Source: Saprospiraceae bacterium (lineage in GTDB: Bacteria; Bacteroidota; Bacteroidia; Chitinophagales; Saprospiraceae). Taken from it: a DNA stretch of 49,886 nt. The first letter of the stretch is position 1; each line of letters begins with the position of its first letter. Location: the NCBI GenBank assembly GCA_020846655.1, contig JADLDL010000294.1, forward strand, positions 1 to 49,886. Direction: 5' to 3'. A model generated the notes under the pieces. The model was not told the origin of the DNA. It did not search any database and saw only the letters and a list, made by a program, of their open reading frames with translations. Position numbers and translations under genes: made by a program. Shown piece by piece: positions 1 to 8,735 of this stretch.

Positions 1-299
1 AGGGTGCCGTTGGTGGTCAGGGCAATTTTTTTAATGCCGGCCAGCGCAGCAATTCTTTCAATAAACGGCATCATATCGCGGCGCACGAAGGGTTCGCCAC
101 CGGTCAGCCGCACCTTGTCGACACCCAGTTCGGACAAAATGCGCAGCATGCGCTCCATCTCCTCATACGTCAGGATATCGCGTTTGGGCGCAAACTTGAT
201 CCCTTCCTCCGGCATACAATAAAAACAGCGGAGGTTGCAGCGGTCGGTTACCGCCAGCCGAACATAATTGATCAGCCGGCCGTGGTTGTCGTAGAGCAT
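1..299 (-). CDS. moaA: GTP 3',8-cyclase MoaA, N-terminal part (cut by window edge)
   Basis: Radical SAM enzyme for the first step of molybdenum cofactor synthesis, turning GTP into 3',8-cyclo-GTP. The reverse-strand translation from the ATG at 297-299 begins MLYDNHGRLINYVRLAVTD and continues RCNLRCFYC, giving the CxxxCxxC cluster that binds the SAM-type 4Fe-4S centre. It then has the SAM-binding motif LTGGEPFVRRD. About 99 codons are present and the rest, including the C-terminal cluster that binds GTP, lies beyond position 1. The gene diverges from moaC across a 125-bp gap, so the two probably share a promoter region. The call is secure because motif order and spacing match the family. Only the N-terminal third can be judged. 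Confidence 0.93.
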   Translation of the reverse strand, partial: MLYDNHGRLINYVRLAVTDRCNLRCFYCMPEEGIKFAPKRDILTYEEMERMLRILSELGVDKVRLTGGEPFVRRDMMPFIERIAALAGIKKIALTTNGT

Positions 300-424
300 C
301 GGTACGTGCAGAAGCTGCGTTGGATGAAAAGAGAAGGTTTGTTGAGATACATCCGACAATATGCTTGCCGGAAACCGTTAATTTGCGTTGTAAACATAAA
401 ATCACTTTCCGGAGTTTATCGCAG

Positions 425-901
425 ATGCCCGACTTTTCCCATATCGACCCTAGCGGCAAACCTGCCATGGTCGACGTCAGTGCCAAATCAAGTACCCGCC
501 GCAGCGCCCGCGCCCGCGCTATCGTAGTGCTGCCGGCCATCGTGCTGGAACAATTGCAAAACCAGGACCTGCATTTGCCCAAAGGACCCGTTTTTCAAAC
601 GGCTATTCTGGCCGGTGTGCTGGCCGCCAAACGCACCGGCGATCTCATCCCGCTCTGCCACCCGTTGGGCCTCGAGCACTGCCAGGTGGATATTTTTTTG
701 AATACCGAACAGGAAGTCGTGGTCGATTGCACTGCCGTACTCACCGCCAAAACCGGCGTTGAAATGGAGGCCCTCACCGGCGCCTCCATCGCCGCTCTGA
801 CCATCTACGATATGTGCAAGGCCTTGTCGCACGATATCCGGATCCGCGAGATCATGCTCATGGAAAAAACCGGCGGCAAACGCGATTTCAAGCGAGACTG
901 A
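425..901 (+). CDS. moaC: Cyclic pyranopterin monophosphate synthase MoaC
   Basis: Second enzyme of Moco synthesis, converting 3',8-cyclo-GTP to cyclic pyranopterin monophosphate (cPMP) in the cytoplasm. The 158-residue length fits the family. Hallmarks are DLIPLCHP (about 73-80), KTGVEMEALTGAS (109-121) with the following IYDMCKAL, and the C-terminal LMEKTGGKRD. The frame is open upstream to 320, but the ATG at 425 (MPDFSHIDPSGKPAMVDVS) is where homologues normally start, so I chose it. It is followed 46 bp later by the xdhC-like gene and sufU, probably as one operon. It diverges from moaA. Confidence 0.95.
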   Translation: MPDFSHIDPSGKPAMVDVSAKSSTRRSARARAIVVLPAIVLEQLQNQDLHLPKGPVFQTAILAGVLAAKRTGDLIPLCHPLGLEHCQVDIFLNTEQEVVVDCTAVLTAKTGVEMEALTGASIAALTIYDMCKALSHDIRIREIMLMEKTGGKRDFKRD

Positions 902-947
902 TCATCCTTTATTTTTCAAAAACAACACACTACAAACCGGAGCACCC

Positions 948-1973
948 ATGCGCGAATACCTTTCCGAAATCGATCGCTGGCTTGCCGAAGGCAAAACCTT
1001 TAGCGCCGCCACCGTGACCAGCACCTGGGGCAGCGCGCCACGACCCATCGGTACCATGATGTTTATTGGCCCCGGTTTGGAAATGCTGGGCTCGGTGTCC
1101 GGAGGCTGCGTCGAAGGGTCGATCCTGCGCGAATCAGCCGAAACCTCGGCCGGCGGGCCGGCGCGCACGCTGCGTTTTGGGGTTTCGGACAACGATGCCT
1201 GGTCGGTAGGCCTCACCTGCGGCGGTACGATCGAGATTTTTCTGGAGCAATTTTTTGCCCCTGCGGCGCCGGCACTTTGGCAAGAATTCCGCCGCTGCCT
1301 GAGCGGCAACATCGGCTGCGTACTGAGCAGCAAACTATCCGGCGGCGGTGGCGTACATTTTCTGATCGTACCGGATACCGGCTTGATGCTCGGCGAAGGT
1401 TCAGAACCCGAACTCCGGGAACACGCGCTGCGCGCCTACCGCGAGCGCAAAAGCCAGCCAGTGGAATACAAGGACGAGCAGTGGTTCGTGCGGGTGTTCC
1501 CCCGGAAAGCCCAACTGTTCGTCATCGGCGCCGCGCATGCCGCCGCCGAACTCGTTCACCTGGCGCAGTATTTTGATTTTGAAACTATTGTAATTGACCC
1601 GCGCAGCGCCTTTGCCCGCAACACCCATTTCGCCACGGCGCCCGACCGGCTCGTAGAAGAGTATCCCGCAGAGGTGTTGCCGGAGTACCTGCTGGACGAG
1701 TACAGCTTTGCCGTCGTGATGGCCCACGACCCTAAAATAGACGATCAGGCCCTGCAGCTGTTGCTCCGCTCCAAAGCCGCCTACATCGGCGCCCTGTCGA
1801 GCAAAAAATCCAACGAACGCCGGCGCGAACGCCTGCTGGAAGCCGGTTTCACAGAAGACGATTGCCAGCGCATCCACGCGCCGGTGGGCTTGCACATCAA
1901 GTCGAAAACCGCCCGTGAAATCGCGTTGAGCATCATGGCCCAAATGATTTTGGTGAAAAACCAGTACTTGTAA
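948..1973 (+). CDS. xdhC: XdhC/CoxI family molybdenum-enzyme maturation protein
   Basis: XdhC proteins bind Moco, protect it during sulfuration and hand it to xanthine-dehydrogenase/CO-dehydrogenase type apoenzymes. The 341-residue protein has the N-terminal XdhC_CoxI segment with the signature GSVSGGCVEG (about residues 48-57), another conserved stretch at FGVSDNDAWSVGLTCGG, and a C-terminal Rossmann-like XdhC_C domain. That domain includes LFVIGAAHAAAELVHLA (about 185-201), IGALSSKKSNERRRERL and HAPVGLHIKSKTAREIALSI near the end. The gene starts 46 bp after moaC, and its stop overlaps the sufU start by one base (TAATG). No molybdenum hydroxylase subunits are visible in this window, so the client enzyme is inferred. 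Confidence 0.88.
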   Translation: MREYLSEIDRWLAEGKTFSAATVTSTWGSAPRPIGTMMFIGPGLEMLGSVSGGCVEGSILRESAETSAGGPARTLRFGVSDNDAWSVGLTCGGTIEIFLEQFFAPAAPALWQEFRRCLSGNIGCVLSSKLSGGGGVHFLIVPDTGLMLGEGSEPELREHALRAYRERKSQPVEYKDEQWFVRVFPRKAQLFVIGAAHAAAELVHLAQYFDFETIVIDPRSAFARNTHFATAPDRLVEEYPAEVLPEYLLDEYSFAVVMAHDPKIDDQALQLLLRSKAAYIGALSSKKSNERRRERLLEAGFTEDDCQRIHAPVGLHIKSKTAREIALSIMAQMILVKNQYL

Positions 1974-2419
1974 TGGAAAAAGCGAAACGCTTGTACCAGG
2001 GTTTGATTTTGGAATACAACCGCAGCCCCCTGTATTTTGAAAAACGCGAAGGGGCGGGTGTTGAGCTGGAAGCCTGGAACCCGGTGTGTGGCGACAAATT
2101 CAAATTATACCTGGATCTGAACGCCGGTAAGGTAGAGCAGGCTTCGTTTCATGGCTACGGTTGTGCCGTATCCAAAGCCTCGGCATCGGTGCTGATGAAA
2201 AAAATACAGGGCCTGCCCATGGAAGATTTGGCAGCCTTGGTGGACGACTTTCTGGCCCATTTTCAGGTGGGTGCCGTGACCGAAACAAGCGACCCCGAAC
2301 TGGCCGCTTTTTTGCCCGCCCGCGAATTCCCGGGGCGGCTCCGCTGCGCAACGCTGGCCTGGGAAGCCCTGGCCGATTACCTGCAACAAGGGACAGCGGC
2401 GCAAACCGCCGGACACTAG
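1973..2419 (+). CDS. sufU: SufU-type iron-sulfur scaffold / sulfur acceptor
   Basis: SufU proteins accept sulfur from a SufS cysteine desulfurase. The 148-residue protein keeps the SufU ligands: Cys39 and Asp41 in NPVCGD, Cys64 in GYGCAVSKASASVL, and Cys125 in GRLRCATLAWEAL, which is the full set for the zinc-bound Cys3Asp site. It overlaps the xdhC stop by one base, and its own stop region overlaps the convergent moeA end by 4 bp. A sufS gene lies in the same cluster 2.4 kb downstream, so the two probably work together. Whether they feed Fe-S assembly or Moco sulfuration cannot be told from sequence. Confidence 0.88.
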   Translation: MEKAKRLYQGLILEYNRSPLYFEKREGAGVELEAWNPVCGDKFKLYLDLNAGKVEQASFHGYGCAVSKASASVLMKKIQGLPMEDLAALVDDFLAHFQVGAVTETSDPELAAFLPAREFPGRLRCATLAWEALADYLQQGTAAQTAGH

Positions 2420-3618
2420 CGATACGGGATCAGCGGAAACGCGGTACCAGCCGGGTACACATCCTGCCCTTTGGGCAATTCCAGAAACCCATCGGCATCG
2501 TTGAGGTTGGCCAGGTCGCCGGACCCGTGGCCCGGCACCGGCGTTGCCAAGCGAATACCCGTCGGGGTAGTGCTCAATTTGACCGGCAGGAAATAACTCA
2601 AGGGTGGTTTAAAAACGACATCCTCGCTCAGTACGGCCAGCAGCGGCGCTTGCTCCTCCTGCCCCATGCTTTGGCGCAAAAACGGCACCAGATAGCGCCA
2701 CGCACACAAAAAAGTGGAAACAGGGTTGCCGGGCAACGCAAAAACAACGGCTTGTTGCTGAAAATGTCCAAACCAAAACGGCTTGCCCGGCCGCTGCGCC
2801 ACCTGGTGAAAACATTTTTCCACCCCCAGTTCGTCCAATACCTCCGGCACAAAATCAAACTTGCCCGCCGAAACGGCGCCGCTCAGCACCACCAGGTCAA
2901 AACGGGCCAGAATGTCGCGCAAGCCGTCTGCAATTTGAAGTTTGTCGTCGGCAAAATGAAACAAGTGGCCAGCCAGTTGGAATTTTTCCGCCAGCATGGC
3001 CTGGAGCGCATAGGCATTGGAACGTCGGATTTGGTGCGGCAGGGGTGTTTCGCCGACGCCCACCAACTCATCGCCGGTCGATACAATGGCTATCCGGGGT
3101 CGCCGGGCCACCAGAAGGCTGGATTTCCCGATCGTGGCGGCAGTCGCGATTTCCGGCGCCGCAATTTGCCGGCCCGCCGGCACCAGCAACTCACCCTGGC
3201 GGCGGTCCATCCCCTGGAAATGAAGGTTTTGGCGAAAATGGATGCCCTCAACAAGAATTTCTGCCTCACCGTTTTCCAGCCGGAGATCTTCGTAGCGAAT
3301 GACCGTGTCGGCGCCTTCGGGCAACATCGCCCCGGTCATCACCTCCAGGCAGTGGGCAGGGTCAGCCAAGGGCAGGGGCGCTGCGCCGGCAGCCTGGACA
3401 CCCGCTACCGGAAACCGGCGCTGGCCGGCCGCAAAACGCTCGAACCGGATCGCTATGCCGTCCATCGTGACCCGGTCAAAGGGCGGAAAATCCCGGTCAG
3501 CGCGCAGGTCTTCGCGCAATATACAGCCCCAGGATTGCTCCAACGGGACCTGCTCCGTGCCCCAGGAACGGGCATGCCGGGCAATGATTTTTTCGGCTTC
3601 AGCAACACTAATCAGCAT
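2416..3618 (-). CDS. moeA: Molybdopterin molybdotransferase MoeA
   Basis: Inserts molybdate into adenylylated molybdopterin in the last step of Moco formation. The 400-residue protein has the family motifs DFPPFDRVTMDGIAIRFE (about 43-60), MTGAMLPEGADTVIRYED, the MoCF-like core IAIVSTGDELVGVGE, LVVLSGAVSAGKFDFV, and QRPGKPFWFG. The Asp usual in GGVSVGDYD is Lys here (GAVSAGKFD). I use the ATG at 3616-3618 (MLISVAEAEKII). A TTG three codons further upstream is possible but less likely. The gene is divergent from mobA (60-bp gap) and convergent with sufU, overlapping its end by 4 bp. Confidence 0.94.
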   Translation of the reverse strand: MLISVAEAEKIIARHARSWGTEQVPLEQSWGCILREDLRADRDFPPFDRVTMDGIAIRFERFAAGQRRFPVAGVQAAGAAPLPLADPAHCLEVMTGAMLPEGADTVIRYEDLRLENGEAEILVEGIHFRQNLHFQGMDRRQGELLVPAGRQIAAPEIATAATIGKSSLLVARRPRIAIVSTGDELVGVGETPLPHQIRRSNAYALQAMLAEKFQLAGHLFHFADDKLQIADGLRDILARFDLVVLSGAVSAGKFDFVPEVLDELGVEKCFHQVAQRPGKPFWFGHFQQQAVVFALPGNPVSTFLCAWRYLVPFLRQSMGQEEQAPLLAVLSEDVVFKPPLSYFLPVKLSTTPTGIRLATPVPGHGSGDLANLNDADGFLELPKGQDVYPAGTAFPLIPYR

Positions 3619-3678
3619 AGGATTCAACTTGAACAGGTAAACATAAATCCCGATTCGGGAGTTTTCCTATTTTTAGCC

Positions 3679-4842
3679 ATGCTACATCAAAAACACAGCA
3701 AACTTGCCCAAGCCGGCTTTGGCGATTTTGGCCGCCGGGAATGGGCCATCTTGGGCACCTCCTGCGGAACGATACAACAACTGAGCCGCCAACTGGCCAC
3801 TCAACTGGCGCCGGCATACCAGGTAGCCTACGTGGATGCCACACACGCCCAGGCCGATACGGAAACAGAAACCCCTGTTTTTGGCCTGGAATACACGGAC
3901 CAACTCGGCTACCCGCAACTCTTTTTTCGCGAAACGCCCCATCGCTGGCAGCAGCACGCCTGGTTCAACGAAGCGGACCTGGTGCTGGTCAATGGCAATC
4001 ATTTCGCTGCATCCCGCCAGATACTGGCGCTCGACCGGCGCAAATTTGACAGTGTGCTGCGCAAAACGGCGCGCCTGACCCAGGTCGACCTGTTCCTGAC
4101 CAACAGCCGGGACGAGCATTTTACCCACCCCGAGGAACTGCCCACTGCACTCAAAGAGCATTTGCCCGACTGGGCCAGCATTCCGGTGCTGGACCTGCAC
4201 GGTACGCCCGCCCTGCTGGATTTCCTGCGCGCCCGGCTTCAGCCCGCTCCAGTGCAGGCGTTGATTCTGGCGGGCGGCCAGAGTACGCGCATGGGCCAGG
4301 ACAAATCGGCGCTTGACTACCACGGCGTACCGCAATGGCAATACCTCAAACAAGTATTGGCGCAAGCCGGCATCGAGCGGGCGTATTTATCGTGCCGAGC
4401 CGGCCAGGCTGCTGCGTTTGCGCCGGAACCAGTCATCGCCGATACGTTTCTGGACCTGGGGCCAATGGGCGCCATCCTCTCGGCGTTCCGGGAGCAGCCC
4501 GACACGGCCTGGCTGGTGCTGGCCTGCGACCTGCCCCTGCTGGATGCCGGCACCGTCGGGCACCTGCTCGCGCAGCGGCAGCCGTCGGCTGTGGCCACGG
4601 CCTTCCGGCAGCCCGATTCGGAACAGGGATTCCCGGAGCCGCTAATCGCCGTTTGGGAACCCCGCAGTTACCCGATTTTATTGCAATTTTTGGCACAAGG
4701 CATGAGTTGTCCGCGCAAAGTGCTCATCAACAGCCGTACCCAATTGCTCGACGCGCCCCAGCCTGAGGCGCTGCGCAACGTGAACACCCCCGAAGAACGC
4801 GCCGAGATCCTTCGGCAACTCCACCAAAACAGCGCGCTGTGA
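3679..4842 (+). CDS. mobA: Fusion of a degenerate MobB-like domain with MobA
   Basis: The C-terminal half (about 193-387) is a MobA nucleotidyltransferase, which attaches GMP (or CMP in MocA relatives) to Moco. It shows LILAGGQSTRMGQDKSAL (195-212), LGPMGAIL and the metal-binding LACDLPLL (281-288). The first 190 residues look like a MobB-type P-loop domain: WAILGTSCGTIQQLSRQLA sits where MobB has its Walker A, followed by YQVAYVDATHAQAD (compare MobB's VIKHTHH region) and ADLVLVNGNHF. The P-loop Lys is absent (GTSCGTI), so GTPase activity is doubtful. The start is the first ATG after the divergent gap with moeA; the frame is open upstream opposite moeA, but that part is antisense. The stop overlaps the sufS GTG start by 4 bp, so the two are probably translationally coupled. 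Confidence 0.86.
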   Translation: MLHQKHSKLAQAGFGDFGRREWAILGTSCGTIQQLSRQLATQLAPAYQVAYVDATHAQADTETETPVFGLEYTDQLGYPQLFFRETPHRWQQHAWFNEADLVLVNGNHFAASRQILALDRRKFDSVLRKTARLTQVDLFLTNSRDEHFTHPEELPTALKEHLPDWASIPVLDLHGTPALLDFLRARLQPAPVQALILAGGQSTRMGQDKSALDYHGVPQWQYLKQVLAQAGIERAYLSCRAGQAAAFAPEPVIADTFLDLGPMGAILSAFREQPDTAWLVLACDLPLLDAGTVGHLLAQRQPSAVATAFRQPDSEQGFPEPLIAVWEPRSYPILLQFLAQGMSCPRKVLINSRTQLLDAPQPEALRNVNTPEERAEILRQLHQNSAL

Positions 4843-6062
4843 GCCTGGACTACGCCACCGAAATCCGCCGCGCTTTTCCCATTTTCCGGCACCACCCCGG
4901 GCTGGTGTACCTCGACAGTGCGGCCACCACGCAGAAGCCCCAGCCGGTGATCGATGCGGAGCGGCATTTTTATGAATGGCAAAACGCCAACGTACACCGC
5001 GGAATTTATCCGCTGGCTGCCGCCGCCACCCATGCCTTCGAAGGCGCCCGCGAAAAAGTCAGGGCTTTCCTGAATGCCCGGGACAGCCGTGAAATTATTT
5101 TTACCAGCGGCACTACAGCCGGCATCAACCTGGTGGCGCAGTGTTTTGCCGCCGGGCGGCTGGCGCCCGGCGAGGCCATCCTGATCACCGCGATGGAGCA
5201 CCACTCGAACCTGATCCCCTGGCAACAGTTGTGTCTGCAAAAAAAAGCACGCCTTCTGGTGGCGGGCTTGTTGCCTGATGGAGCGCTGGATTTGGAAAAT
5301 TTGGCGCTGCAATTGCGGGAGAATCCGGTCCGGATGCTGGCCATCACCCACATTTCGAACACCCTGGGCACGGTTAACCCCATTGCCGAGATCATCGCGC
5401 TGGCGCACCGGCATGGCGTGCCGGTGCTGGTGGATGCCGCTCAAAGTGCAGCCAGTATGCCGCTGGACGTGCAGGCGCTGGACGCAGATTTCCTGGTGTT
5501 TTCGAGCCACAAAGTGTTTGGCCCCACGGGCGTGGGGGTGTTGTACGGCAAAGCCGCCTGGTTGGACCAGATGCCGCCTTATCAATTTGGAGGAGAAATG
5601 ATCCGCGATGTGGCGTTCGAGCGGACGGTTTTTGCGGCTGCGCCGCAAAAATTCGAAGCTGGCACACCCAATATTGCCGGAGTAGCCGCTTTGGGCGCAG
5701 CCCTGGATTTTGTAGGCAGCCTCGACCGCAACGCACTTGCTACTCAGGCGAGGGCCTTGCTGCAATACGCCAGCGAGGAACTGATGCGCATCCCCGGGCT
5801 CCGGATCATCGGCCAGGCGCCCGGGAAAGCCGGGATATTGTCGTTTGTGCTTGAGGGTATCCACCCGCACGACATTGCTACCATCCTGGGCGAGCAGGAC
5901 ATTTGTATCCGGGCTGGCCACCACTGCACCCAGCCCCTGATGGAGTTGCTCGATTTGCCGGGCACGGCCCGGGCGTCCTTGTCGATATATTCGACAGAAG
6001 CCGAAGTGGCGCGTTTGGCGGAGGCCATCCGGCAGTTGCTGCGGATTTTTGAACAGTCCTGA
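4839..6062 (+). CDS. sufS: SufS-type cysteine desulfurase
   Basis: PLP enzyme that releases sulfur from cysteine as a persulfide. The 407-residue protein keeps the whole group II signature: LDSAATTQKPQPVI (25-38), ANVHRGIYPLA, TSGTTAGINLVA, MEHHSNLIPWQ (119-129), the PLP lysine K225 in VFSSHKVFGPTG, and the persulfide cysteine C363 in RAGHHCTQP. It begins with GTG at 4839 inside the end of mobA (GTGA overlap). The next in-frame ATG is far too late, so GTG is the start. Position next to mobA and near sufU and xdhC points to sulfuration of Moco or of its enzymes, although it could also be the general SUF desulfurase. Confidence 0.92.
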   Translation: MSLDYATEIRRAFPIFRHHPGLVYLDSAATTQKPQPVIDAERHFYEWQNANVHRGIYPLAAAATHAFEGAREKVRAFLNARDSREIIFTSGTTAGINLVAQCFAAGRLAPGEAILITAMEHHSNLIPWQQLCLQKKARLLVAGLLPDGALDLENLALQLRENPVRMLAITHISNTLGTVNPIAEIIALAHRHGVPVLVDAAQSAASMPLDVQALDADFLVFSSHKVFGPTGVGVLYGKAAWLDQMPPYQFGGEMIRDVAFERTVFAAAPQKFEAGTPNIAGVAALGAALDFVGSLDRNALATQARALLQYASEELMRIPGLRIIGQAPGKAGILSFVLEGIHPHDIATILGEQDICIRAGHHCTQPLMELLDLPGTARASLSIYSTEAEVARLAEAIRQLLRIFEQS

Positions 6063-6121
6063 GCCTACCCAACGTTTTTGTAATCGGCGACTGTCTTTCT
6101 TTTCAACCAACTGTTTTGACC

Positions 6122-6544
6122 ATGAAACATAGCCTGCCTACCGTATTGTTGTTCCTCGGCCTGTTGAGCCTTAGTTTTTGCAAAAAAGAAGTTGCGCTGC
6201 CGGGCAGTCGCCAACAGAAAGGCGCCGAAGCGACGCTGGGTTGGCGGGAGTGCGTTGAATTTCATGATTTTGACCTGACGATTTGTTTAGAAAACGCCAG
6301 CGAGTACCGCTGCCCGTGTAGCCTACAGTGTTTTTGGGAGGGCGCCGTGGATTTTACCTTGCGCGTGAACGGCCCCGGTATAGATACTTCCGTGACGCTT
6401 ACCACCAACAGCAACCCGCCCGAGGCCTGGCATACCAAGCGGATCAGAAACACCACGATCGACATTTCGGATGCGAGTAATATCGATTGTTCGGCATACG
6501 GTGATTATCCGAAATATAAAGTCAGGGTCAAATTGACCCAATAA
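6122..6544 (+). CDS. Small cysteine-containing lipoprotein, unknown role
   Basis: A 140-residue protein with a lipoprotein signal (MKHSLPTVLLFLGLLSLSFC, lipobox LSFC), so it is probably anchored in the outer or inner membrane. The mature part contains ASEYRCPCSLQCFWEG and later a lone Cys. This resembles a recurring but uncharacterised Bacteroidota lipoprotein pattern (RCP...QCVWAG followed by beta strands), so a small beta-sandwich is likely. I use the ATG at 6122; a TTG two codons earlier is possible. It lies 59 bp after sufS and ends 6 bp from the convergent recG, so it may be read from the mobA-sufS transcript or its own promoter. Confidence 0.8.
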   Translation: MKHSLPTVLLFLGLLSLSFCKKEVALPGSRQQKGAEATLGWRECVEFHDFDLTICLENASEYRCPCSLQCFWEGAVDFTLRVNGPGIDTSVTLTTNSNPPEAWHTKRIRNTTIDISDASNIDCSAYGDYPKYKVRVKLTQ

Positions 6545-6550
6545 AAATTT

Positions 6551-8653
6551 TCACGAAATCCGGCTCCACACCCGGGCTTCTTTGCCGGTGGCTTCGAGGT
6601 GCGTGCGCAGGCGCAGGTGTTCGGGGGCTGCCAGGCCGGGATCGGCTTCCAGGATTTTAGCGGCGATTTCGCGGGCGGCGGCGAGGATTTGGCCGTCGCG
6701 GCCGAGGTCGGCAATGTGAAAACGGAGCATACCGCTTTGCTGGGTGCCTTCCATGTTGCCGGGGCCGCGCAGGCGCAAATCGACTTCAGCGATCACAAAG
6801 CCGTCGTTGGTTTGCACCATGGTTTGCAGGCGTTCGCGCCCATCGGCACTGAGTTTGAAACTGCTCAGGAGGATACAGAACGACTGTTCGGCGCCGCGCC
6901 CTACCCTGCCGCGCAACTGGTGCAACTGACTGAGGCCGAAGCGCTCGGCATTTTCAATGATCATCACTGAAGCGTTGGGGACGTTGACGCCCACTTCGAT
7001 CACCGTGGTGGCCACCATGATTTGGGTTTCGCCTTTCACAAAACGCTGCATTTCAAAATCTTTGTCGGCGGCTTTCATCTTGCCGTGCACGATGCTGATC
7101 TGGTATTCCGGGATGGGAAAATCGCGGCTGAGGGCCTCGAAGCCCGTCATCAGGTTGAGCATATCGGCCTTTTCAGTCTCTTCAATCATCGGGTACACGA
7201 CATACACTTGGCGGCCTTTGGCGATTTCTTCGCGCATGATGCCCTGTACCCGTAGCCGGTGGTGTTCGGTTTTGTGCAGGGTGGTGATGGGCTTGCGGCC
7301 GGGCGGCAATTCGTCGATGACCGACACGTCGAGGTCGCCGTAGAGCGTCATGGCCAGTGTGCGGGGGATGGGGGTGGCGGTCATGACCAGCACGTGGGGG
7401 GGCAGGCCGGCGCCTTTTTTCCAAAGGGCGGCGCGCTGCTCGACGCCGAAGCGGTGTTGCTCGTCGATGATGGCCAGGCCGAGGCGCCGGAACACGACCC
7501 AGTCTTCGATCAGGGCGTGGGTGCCGATCACGATGTGCAATTCGCCGGTGACGAGTTGTTCGAGAATGGCTTCGCGTTTTTTGCCTTTGACACCGCCGCT
7601 GAGGAACCCGACGCGTACCCCGAGCTCGCCCAGGAGTTCGGAAATGCCGGCAAAATGTTGCTGGGCAAGGATTTCGGTCGGGGCCATCAGGCAGGCCTGG
7701 TAGCCGTTGTCGAGTGCCATGAGCATGGCCATGAGCGCCACGACGGTTTTGCCGGAGCCTACGTCGCCCTGGATGAGGCGGTTCATTTGTTGTCCGGCGG
7801 CGAGGTCGGCGCGGATTTCCTTGAGTACGCGTTTTTGTGCGCCGGTGAGTTCGAAGGGCAGTTTTTCACGGAAAAAGCCGTTGAAGAAGTCGCCTATTTT
7901 TTCAAATACAAAACCTTTGCTGGCGTCTTTGCGGCGGCGGCGGATCTGGAGGAGCCGGAGTTGGAGGAAAAATAGCTCTTCAAATTTGAGGCGGCGGGTA
8001 GCGGCGTCTAGTTCGGATTGGTTTTCCGGAAAATGAATTTTTTGCAGGGCTTCCCAACGCGAAACCATGCGGTAGCCGGCCAACAGGGCATCGGGCAGGG
8101 TTTCGGGCAAATCGGCGGCGGTAAGGCCATCGAGCAGGGTGCGCAGCAGTTTGCGCAGGCCTTTGGCGTCGAGGCCTTTTTGGGTGAGTTTGTCGGTAGA
8201 AGGGTAAACGGGGTCGAAAGTGCGAGCCGATTGGAGGTTGTCGGGGCTGACTTCTTCCATTTCAGGGTGTGAAATATTGAAGCGGCCGTTGAATTCGCTC
8301 AGGCGGCCAAAGACGACGTATTCTTTGCCGACTACCAGGCTGCGTTCCAGCCACTGAATAGCCTGGAACCAAATGAGTTCGAGCACGCCGCTGTCGTCGC
8401 GCAGGGTCGCCACCAGCCGTTTGACGCGGCCTTCGCCCAACACCTCTATGCGCCGGAGGATACCTTTGAACTGGTACTGTTCGCCCTCGGTGCGGGCTTC
8501 GCCGATGCGGTGAAACCTGGTGCGGTCGATGTACCGAAATGGGAAATGAAACAGCAAGTCGCCCAGGGTGAACACCCCCAGTTCCTTTTTCAGGACCTCA
8601 GCGCGCTGCGGGCCTACCCCCTTCAGGTATTCAATGGCGGTATCGAGTGGCAT
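6551..8653 (-). CDS. recG: ATP-dependent DNA helicase RecG
   Basis: Double-strand DNA translocase that remodels stalled forks and Holliday junctions. The 700-residue length is normal. It has the N-terminal wedge/OB domain (LLFHFPFRYIDRT, then an OB fold from about 60 to 150), Walker A GDVGSGKT (about 296-303), Walker B DEQH in AIIDEQHRFGVEQR (about 396), the SAT-type motif MTATPIPRTLAMT, and C-terminal LRGRVGRGAEQSFC plus LRLRGPGNMEGTQQSG. The ATG at 8651-8653 gives the family-like start MPLDTAIEYLKGVGP; a TTG 11 codons upstream is less likely. The gene is convergent with the lipoprotein gene (6-bp gap). Its upstream region runs into the 8-bp repeat array. Confidence 0.96.
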   Translation of the reverse strand: MPLDTAIEYLKGVGPQRAEVLKKELGVFTLGDLLFHFPFRYIDRTRFHRIGEARTEGEQYQFKGILRRIEVLGEGRVKRLVATLRDDSGVLELIWFQAIQWLERSLVVGKEYVVFGRLSEFNGRFNISHPEMEEVSPDNLQSARTFDPVYPSTDKLTQKGLDAKGLRKLLRTLLDGLTAADLPETLPDALLAGYRMVSRWEALQKIHFPENQSELDAATRRLKFEELFFLQLRLLQIRRRRKDASKGFVFEKIGDFFNGFFREKLPFELTGAQKRVLKEIRADLAAGQQMNRLIQGDVGSGKTVVALMAMLMALDNGYQACLMAPTEILAQQHFAGISELLGELGVRVGFLSGGVKGKKREAILEQLVTGELHIVIGTHALIEDWVVFRRLGLAIIDEQHRFGVEQRAALWKKGAGLPPHVLVMTATPIPRTLAMTLYGDLDVSVIDELPPGRKPITTLHKTEHHRLRVQGIMREEIAKGRQVYVVYPMIEETEKADMLNLMTGFEALSRDFPIPEYQISIVHGKMKAADKDFEMQRFVKGETQIMVATTVIEVGVNVPNASVMIIENAERFGLSQLHQLRGRVGRGAEQSFCILLSSFKLSADGRERLQTMVQTNDGFVIAEVDLRLRGPGNMEGTQQSGMLRFHIADLGRDGQILAAAREIAAKILEADPGLAAPEHLRLRTHLEATGKEARVWSRIS

Positions 8654-8735
8654 ACGGGTATGGGCGTTCGAGGCTACCTGCGGCAAAAAGGCCCGGAGGC
8701 AAAAATAACAGAATTTGTTTTAAAAAAACAAACCG

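Noticed and set aside
300-424. Possible Moco riboswitch between moaA and moaC
   Set aside because: The 125-bp gap lacks the extended paired architecture of that element; I saw only AT-rich sequence without clear stems.
2161-3678. Long plus-strand open frame opposite moeA that runs in-frame into mobA
   Set aside because: It is antisense to a clear moeA; mobA homology begins only after the ATG at 3679, and the upstream translation is low in structure and similarity.
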